37,621 nucleotides of DNA from a bacterium EF100-94H03 bin56 (GTDB lineage Bacteria > Pseudomonadota > Alphaproteobacteria > SP197), in contig MPMV01000043.1 in NCBI GenBank assembly GCA_002238685.1, forward strand, positions 1-37,621, written 5' to 3'. The notes beneath the pieces were generated by a model. That model ran no database searches, was not told the origin of the DNA, and worked only from the letters and a program-made list of their open reading frames with translations. This document shows, in pieces, positions 33,996-37,621 of the stretch. The position numbers and the translations under genes are program-made. The number at the start of each line of letters is the position of its first letter. The stretch's first letter is position 1.

Positions 33996-35698
33996 AGGCG
34001 CCCCGAGCCGTCGAGGATCTGTTGAGGGAGCGCGCCATCGCGCCCATCGACCGGCACTTCGCCGCCCTCATGAGCGATCTTGCTCCCGGTGACGACACGT
34101 CGGTCGCCCTTGCCGCGGCCCTGGCGAGCGCCGCGACCCGTGAGGGCCATACATGCCTGGATCTCGAGGAGCTTGCGGGCCGGGATGGGCCCGCGGGTCT
34201 GCGCATGCCTTGCCGGGATGCCTGGATCGCCTCTCTCGAGGCAAGCCCCGTTGTCAGGCAGACGGACTCCGGGACGCCGGCGCCCCTGGTCCTGGCCGGC
34301 GGGAGGCGGCTTTACCTGGAGCGTCTCTTCGAACTTGAAAGGTCGGTGGCGGCCGGCATCCGCGAACGGTGCGCCGTTCCCTTGGAAACGGCGGACTCCC
34401 ATGCCGCCCTGGTGGACCGGCATGTGCCGGAAGACGCCGTCGATGACGGGCCGCGCAAGGCGGTGACGGTCGCCCTTGGCGGCAGGTTCTGCTGCATTTC
34501 CGGCGGTCCCGGCACGGGCAAGACCACGATCGTGGCGAGGATCCTCTCGGTCCTTCTGGATGCCGGCCTGGTGTCGCCTGGAGGCATTGCGCTGACAGCG
34601 CCGACGGGCAAGGCGGCGGCTCGTCTGCAACAGGCGGTCCGTGATGCGTCGCAGCGTCCCGACGTGGCGATGCTTGACGCCCGGACCATTCATCGCTGGC
34701 TCATTTCCAGCCGCTGGCATGAGGATCCGACGCAACTGCTTGTCATCGATGAGGCCTCCATGGTGGACATCAACATCATGGGCCAGGTCCTCGGGACGCT
34801 TCCGGATACCGCCCGATTCGTCCTGTTGGGAGATTCCCTGCAGCTGTCATCGGTGCAACCGGGTTCCGTCTTCGCCGATCTTGTCGCCGCGGCCGCCTCG
34901 AAGTCATCGCCGCTTCATTCGCGTATCGTCGAGCTCCGCCACAACTGGCGTTTCGACGCCGATGGGGGGATCGGACGCCTTGCCGAGGCCATCAGGACGA
35001 ATGATGCCGATGGCGTCATCGCGGCGCTTGACGATCCCGGCGAACCGGACATCACGCGTCGCCCTCTGGAGGGCGCCGAGGGGTTCAGGAGACTCGCCCT
35101 GCGCTTGACCGAGGATCTCTACGGTCCCCTGGTGCAGGACATGGCCTCCACCCCGGAAAAAGGATTCGACCCCTTCTCGCGGTTCGCCGTCCTGTGTGCC
35201 CACCGTCGCGGTGCCATCGGATCGGCGCGCTTCAACCGCCTTGTCGAGGAGGACTTGAGAGACCGTGGTCTCGCCCGGCAACGCGACGGGTTCTATGCCG
35301 GCCGCCCGGTCATCATCACGCGCAACGACCCTGCAACAGGCCTCTCCAATGGCGATACGGGCATCGTCTTCCCGGTTGAAGGCGGCGGACGCAACGTGCT
35401 CTTCCCTCAGCTGCGCGACGACAGCGGCAACGCGCGTGTCCTCCCTCCGGGGCGCCTGCCCGACCATGAAAGCGTCTTTGCCATGACCGTCCACCGGGCC
35501 CAGGGCTCGGAATACCAGGACGTGACGGTCGTTCCGGGCGGGGAGGACTCTCCGATCCTCACCCGTGAACTTCTTTACACGGCCGTCACGAGGGCGCGCC
35601 GCACGGTCACCATCCACGGCAGCGAGGACGAGATCAGGGCGGCACTTGCCAACCGGACGCGGCGCCTCTCAGGTCTCTTCGATACCCTGACGCTCTGA
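33992..35698 (+). CDS. recD: RecBCD exonuclease V, alpha subunit (5'-3' helicase)
   Basis: A 568-residue SF1B helicase, a little shorter than E. coli RecD (about 608). It has Walker A CISGGPGTGKTTIV near residues 168-181, ALTAPTGKAAARL, LLVIDEASMVDINIM, FVLLGDSLQLSSVQPGSVF, LRHNWRFDADGGI, FAMTVHRAQGSEYQDVTVV and LLYTAVTRARRTV. The N-terminal ~150 residues would contact RecC. GTG start inside the recB stop (GTGA). It completes a recC-recB-recD operon of 8.6 kb with no gap over 2 bases. Confidence 0.95.
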   Translation: MKAPRAVEDLLRERAIAPIDRHFAALMSDLAPGDDTSVALAAALASAATREGHTCLDLEELAGRDGPAGLRMPCRDAWIASLEASPVVRQTDSGTPAPLVLAGGRRLYLERLFELERSVAAGIRERCAVPLETADSHAALVDRHVPEDAVDDGPRKAVTVALGGRFCCISGGPGTGKTTIVARILSVLLDAGLVSPGGIALTAPTGKAAARLQQAVRDASQRPDVAMLDARTIHRWLISSRWHEDPTQLLVIDEASMVDINIMGQVLGTLPDTARFVLLGDSLQLSSVQPGSVFADLVAAAASKSSPLHSRIVELRHNWRFDADGGIGRLAEAIRTNDADGVIAALDDPGEPDITRRPLEGAEGFRRLALRLTEDLYGPLVQDMASTPEKGFDPFSRFAVLCAHRRGAIGSARFNRLVEEDLRDRGLARQRDGFYAGRPVIITRNDPATGLSNGDTGIVFPVEGGGRNVLFPQLRDDSGNARVLPPGRLPDHESVFAMTVHRAQGSEYQDVTVVPGGEDSPILTRELLYTAVTRARRTVTIHGSEDEIRAALANRTRRLSGLFDTLTL

Positions 35699-35708
35699 CC
35701 CTTGCGTC

Positions 35709-37292
35709 CTACACGTCGGTGGCGACGAACCGCATGGCCTGGCGCGCCGTGCGGCGGACCATCTTGCGCCGCACCGGCGAATGAAGGAGGCGGTTGAGGG
35801 CGGCGAGCGCCACGTCACCCGCGTGTCCCGCTTCCCTGGACGATGCGAGGAAGCGCACGGCTTCGGCCGTCTTGAGAAGATGAACCGAAACGATGTACTC
35901 GTCCTGACCATGGTCGAGGAGTTTCGCCTCGACGTCGCCAAAGAAGCCGGCGCGATCCGCAACCCTCCAGTCCTCGAGGTCCACATCCGGGTTCTGATGA
36001 CCGATGTTCCGGCCGGCGAAGCAGGCCATCTGCAGCAGTCCGGCCGGCCACAGGTCGCTGTGGCGCGAGCACAGCCGCAACACGGCATCGGAGAAGGTGA
36101 GGCCATGGGTGAGATCGAGCCAGCCGAAGTCGCTGCCATAGGGCTTGTTGATGTCATCGAGGTGGGCCAGGTCGAAGGTGAGCATGTTCATCGCGTTGGC
36201 GCCAAGCAGGCTGCGGTAAAGATCGAGCGGTGCCGCCCGTCCGTGGCTGGCCGTGAACTCGACTGCCTTTGCGGCACCGAGAGTCGCATAGTCCCCGGCG
36301 CCGGGCACCGAGCCGTTCGGTTTCTTGCCGAACGACTCGAGGGCGGATCCATAGGCGCGGAACTCGGGGATGAGATCCTCGCGGAATGCCGAGACGAGAC
36401 TGCGCACGAGCGACAGCAGCAGGGGTTCGGCAACATCGTCCCCGAGGCGTTCGACGAGGCTGGCGACCTTCGAGACGTAGATGGTCGAATGGCCGAAGTC
36501 GGCGTAGTGCGCCAGGGCCGCCCGGGCAAGGCCCCGCTCCATCGCAAGGTGGGCTCCGCCGGCGGCAAGCGCTCCCCGGGTGAGAAGGATCGCCTGGTCC
36601 TCGTCTTCCCTCTCGACGGCCGCAACGAACGCCTCCTCGTCCCAGCCCAGGACCCCTTTTGCAAAGGGATAGGTCGATTCGCGCAGCGTATCGTCCGACA
36701 TGTGACCGATGGCCTCGAGGAGGCAGATGAGGCGATTCTCCGGGTTGCCTTCATGGCGGTCGTAGAGTGCCAGCCAGTCGGCGGCGCCGGCATAAGCATG
36801 GGTCCAGCCGAACTCGAGCCGGTCGTGGGACCACCAAACAGCCTTCACCATGGCGACGAGGGGGTCGGCGCCCATGCGCATGATGCGGGCGATCTCACGG
36901 CTCATCTGTTCGTAGGCGTGGTCGTCGAAGCCCTTCTTCAACCCTTCAAGGGCGCCGGCGACCTGTTCCTCGAGAGGAGGATCGACGATCTCGATCCAGA
37001 CCGCTCCGTCGCGCAGCTCGACCGGATAGGTGCGCAGCCTGTCGCCGTCGCGCTGGTTCTCGCCGGTTTCCAGGTCGAACTTCCAGTTGTGCCAGTTGCA
37101 CGTGAGCTTGCAGTCCTCGTCAAGCGTGCCCTCGCGCAACGGGTATCCTTCGTGCGGGCAGCGGTTGTTGCAGGCGAAAATCCCCTTCTTCGTGCTGAAG
37201 ATGGCGATCTGGCGATTGTCGAGGCGAAAGACCGTGCACCCCTTCTCTGCCAGGTCATCGCATGAAACGGCCTTCACCCACCCCACGCTCAT
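35709..37292 (-). CDS. Rieske [2Fe-2S] protein with long uncharacterised C-terminal region
   Basis: A 527-residue protein from the ATG at 37292, which has a GGAGG ribosome site a few bases upstream; the frame stays open to 37547, but that part is not protein-like. Residues ~1-105 are a ferredoxin-type Rieske domain with cluster ligands C45-P-H47 in RCPHEGYPL and C65-N-W-H68 in CNWHNWKF. Residues ~110-527 are mostly helical, with scattered histidines (GWTHAYAGAADW, HYADFGHSTIY, LDLTHGLTFSDAV, GRNIGHQNPD) and no domain I can name. It does not look like the alpha subunit of a ring-hydroxylating oxygenase. It may be a redox enzyme carrying its own electron donor. It is convergent with recD, 10 bases apart. 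Confidence 0.85.
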   Translation of the reverse strand: MSVGWVKAVSCDDLAEKGCTVFRLDNRQIAIFSTKKGIFACNNRCPHEGYPLREGTLDEDCKLTCNWHNWKFDLETGENQRDGDRLRTYPVELRDGAVWIEIVDPPLEEQVAGALEGLKKGFDDHAYEQMSREIARIMRMGADPLVAMVKAVWWSHDRLEFGWTHAYAGAADWLALYDRHEGNPENRLICLLEAIGHMSDDTLRESTYPFAKGVLGWDEEAFVAAVEREDEDQAILLTRGALAAGGAHLAMERGLARAALAHYADFGHSTIYVSKVASLVERLGDDVAEPLLLSLVRSLVSAFREDLIPEFRAYGSALESFGKKPNGSVPGAGDYATLGAAKAVEFTASHGRAAPLDLYRSLLGANAMNMLTFDLAHLDDINKPYGSDFGWLDLTHGLTFSDAVLRLCSRHSDLWPAGLLQMACFAGRNIGHQNPDVDLEDWRVADRAGFFGDVEAKLLDHGQDEYIVSVHLLKTAEAVRFLASSREAGHAGDVALAALNRLLHSPVRRKMVRRTARQAMRFVATDV

Positions 37293-37621
37293 GGCGGCCT
37301 CCGTTCGCTGATGTCCGTATCCGGCCAACGATACCACATCTCCCCGCATCCGCGCGAGACAGAGATCGGCCGCAAGACGACGCATGAAGGGTCGTGTCCA
37401 TGGGCACCATGTCGTGTGAGAAGGATTGCCGTTGCGCTCAACCGCCACCGGGAACGCGGATGAATCCGGTGGTTGGGAAAGGAAAATTGCGACTCTTGTT
37501 CGAACACGGCAAGACCGGCGCTCGTGCTGGCATTGGTAAGGTGGCAATTGGCACGAAGGACGACTTGCGCTTCCCGGGACAACGTGCCGACAGACGCTGC
37601 GCCGCCTTGCATGTTCCGACG
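37293..37621. other. Right-end stretch without a convincing gene
   Basis: The 329 bases to the window edge hold the promoter side of the Rieske gene. A CCACCGG-14-CCGGTGG inverted repeat (37445-37472) is visible. Open frames here lack recognisable protein character, though a gene could begin beyond the edge. Confidence 0.5.

Noticed and set aside
1..37621. CRISPR arrays, tRNA, rRNA, insertion sequences
   Set aside because: No regularly spaced repeats with unique spacers, no transposase-like protein and no recognisable RNA gene were seen; the only tandem repeat is the 24-base unit inside an RHH gene.

Overview
This is a high-GC bacterial window of about 37.6 kb. It has tightly packed operons with stop/start overlaps, many GTG or TTG starts, and gene content that best fits a proteobacterium, probably an alphaproteobacterium: a TraA/TraI-type relaxase-helicase with MobC-like ribbon-helix-helix proteins, a YcgN family protein, a LolA/cyclophilin pair and an AcnA aconitase. 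This assignment is an inference; no rRNA or tRNA is visible. The presence of RecBCD, where most alphaproteobacteria are known for AddAB, is a caution.

Left end (1-5.25 kb), mobile or ex-mobile DNA. It holds the helicase part of a conjugative relaxase cut by the window edge. Tail to tail with it are three overlapping small genes for related ribbon-helix-helix proteins. Next comes an AT-richer gap with an origin-of-transfer-like hairpin, then a Phd-type antitoxin whose VapC toxin partner is a decayed pseudogene.

5.4-10.15 kb is a two-gene DNA-repair unit (YhaO/SbcD-like nuclease and YhaN/SbcC-like ATPase). At 10.15-13.45 kb there is a cassette with a small secreted protein and a two-subunit FAD-dependent (GMC) dehydrogenase whose large subunit carries a frameshift. 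The cassette is closed by a second, diverged copy of the last ~70 bases of the yhaN-like gene, so it looks like a recombination product.

13.7-17.7 kb is a probable small-molecule metabolism cluster: a PhyH-type dioxygenase divergent from an amidohydrolase, a glutamine-synthetase-like ligase and a YcgN protein, the last three translationally coupled. The amidohydrolase + GS pair is the split equivalent of the fungal FluG fusion.

18-27 kb is housekeeping: a DUF3179 protein, aconitase (acnA) and SAICAR synthetase (purC) on the minus strand, a class I glutamine amidotransferase on plus, then LolA, a periplasmic cyclophilin, a metallo-beta-lactamase-fold hydrolase and an S49 peptidase on minus. 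27.1-35.7 kb is a complete recC-recB-recD operon. The right end is a Rieske protein with a long uncharacterised C-terminal region, then a 329-base stretch without a convincing gene.

No CRISPR array, IS element or RNA gene was recognised. The points most worth a second look are the yhaN echo around the dehydrogenase cassette, the three-RHH/relaxase arrangement with its phased TTGTGGTC repeats and hairpin, the orphaned antitoxin, the FluG-like pair, and the Rieske fusion.
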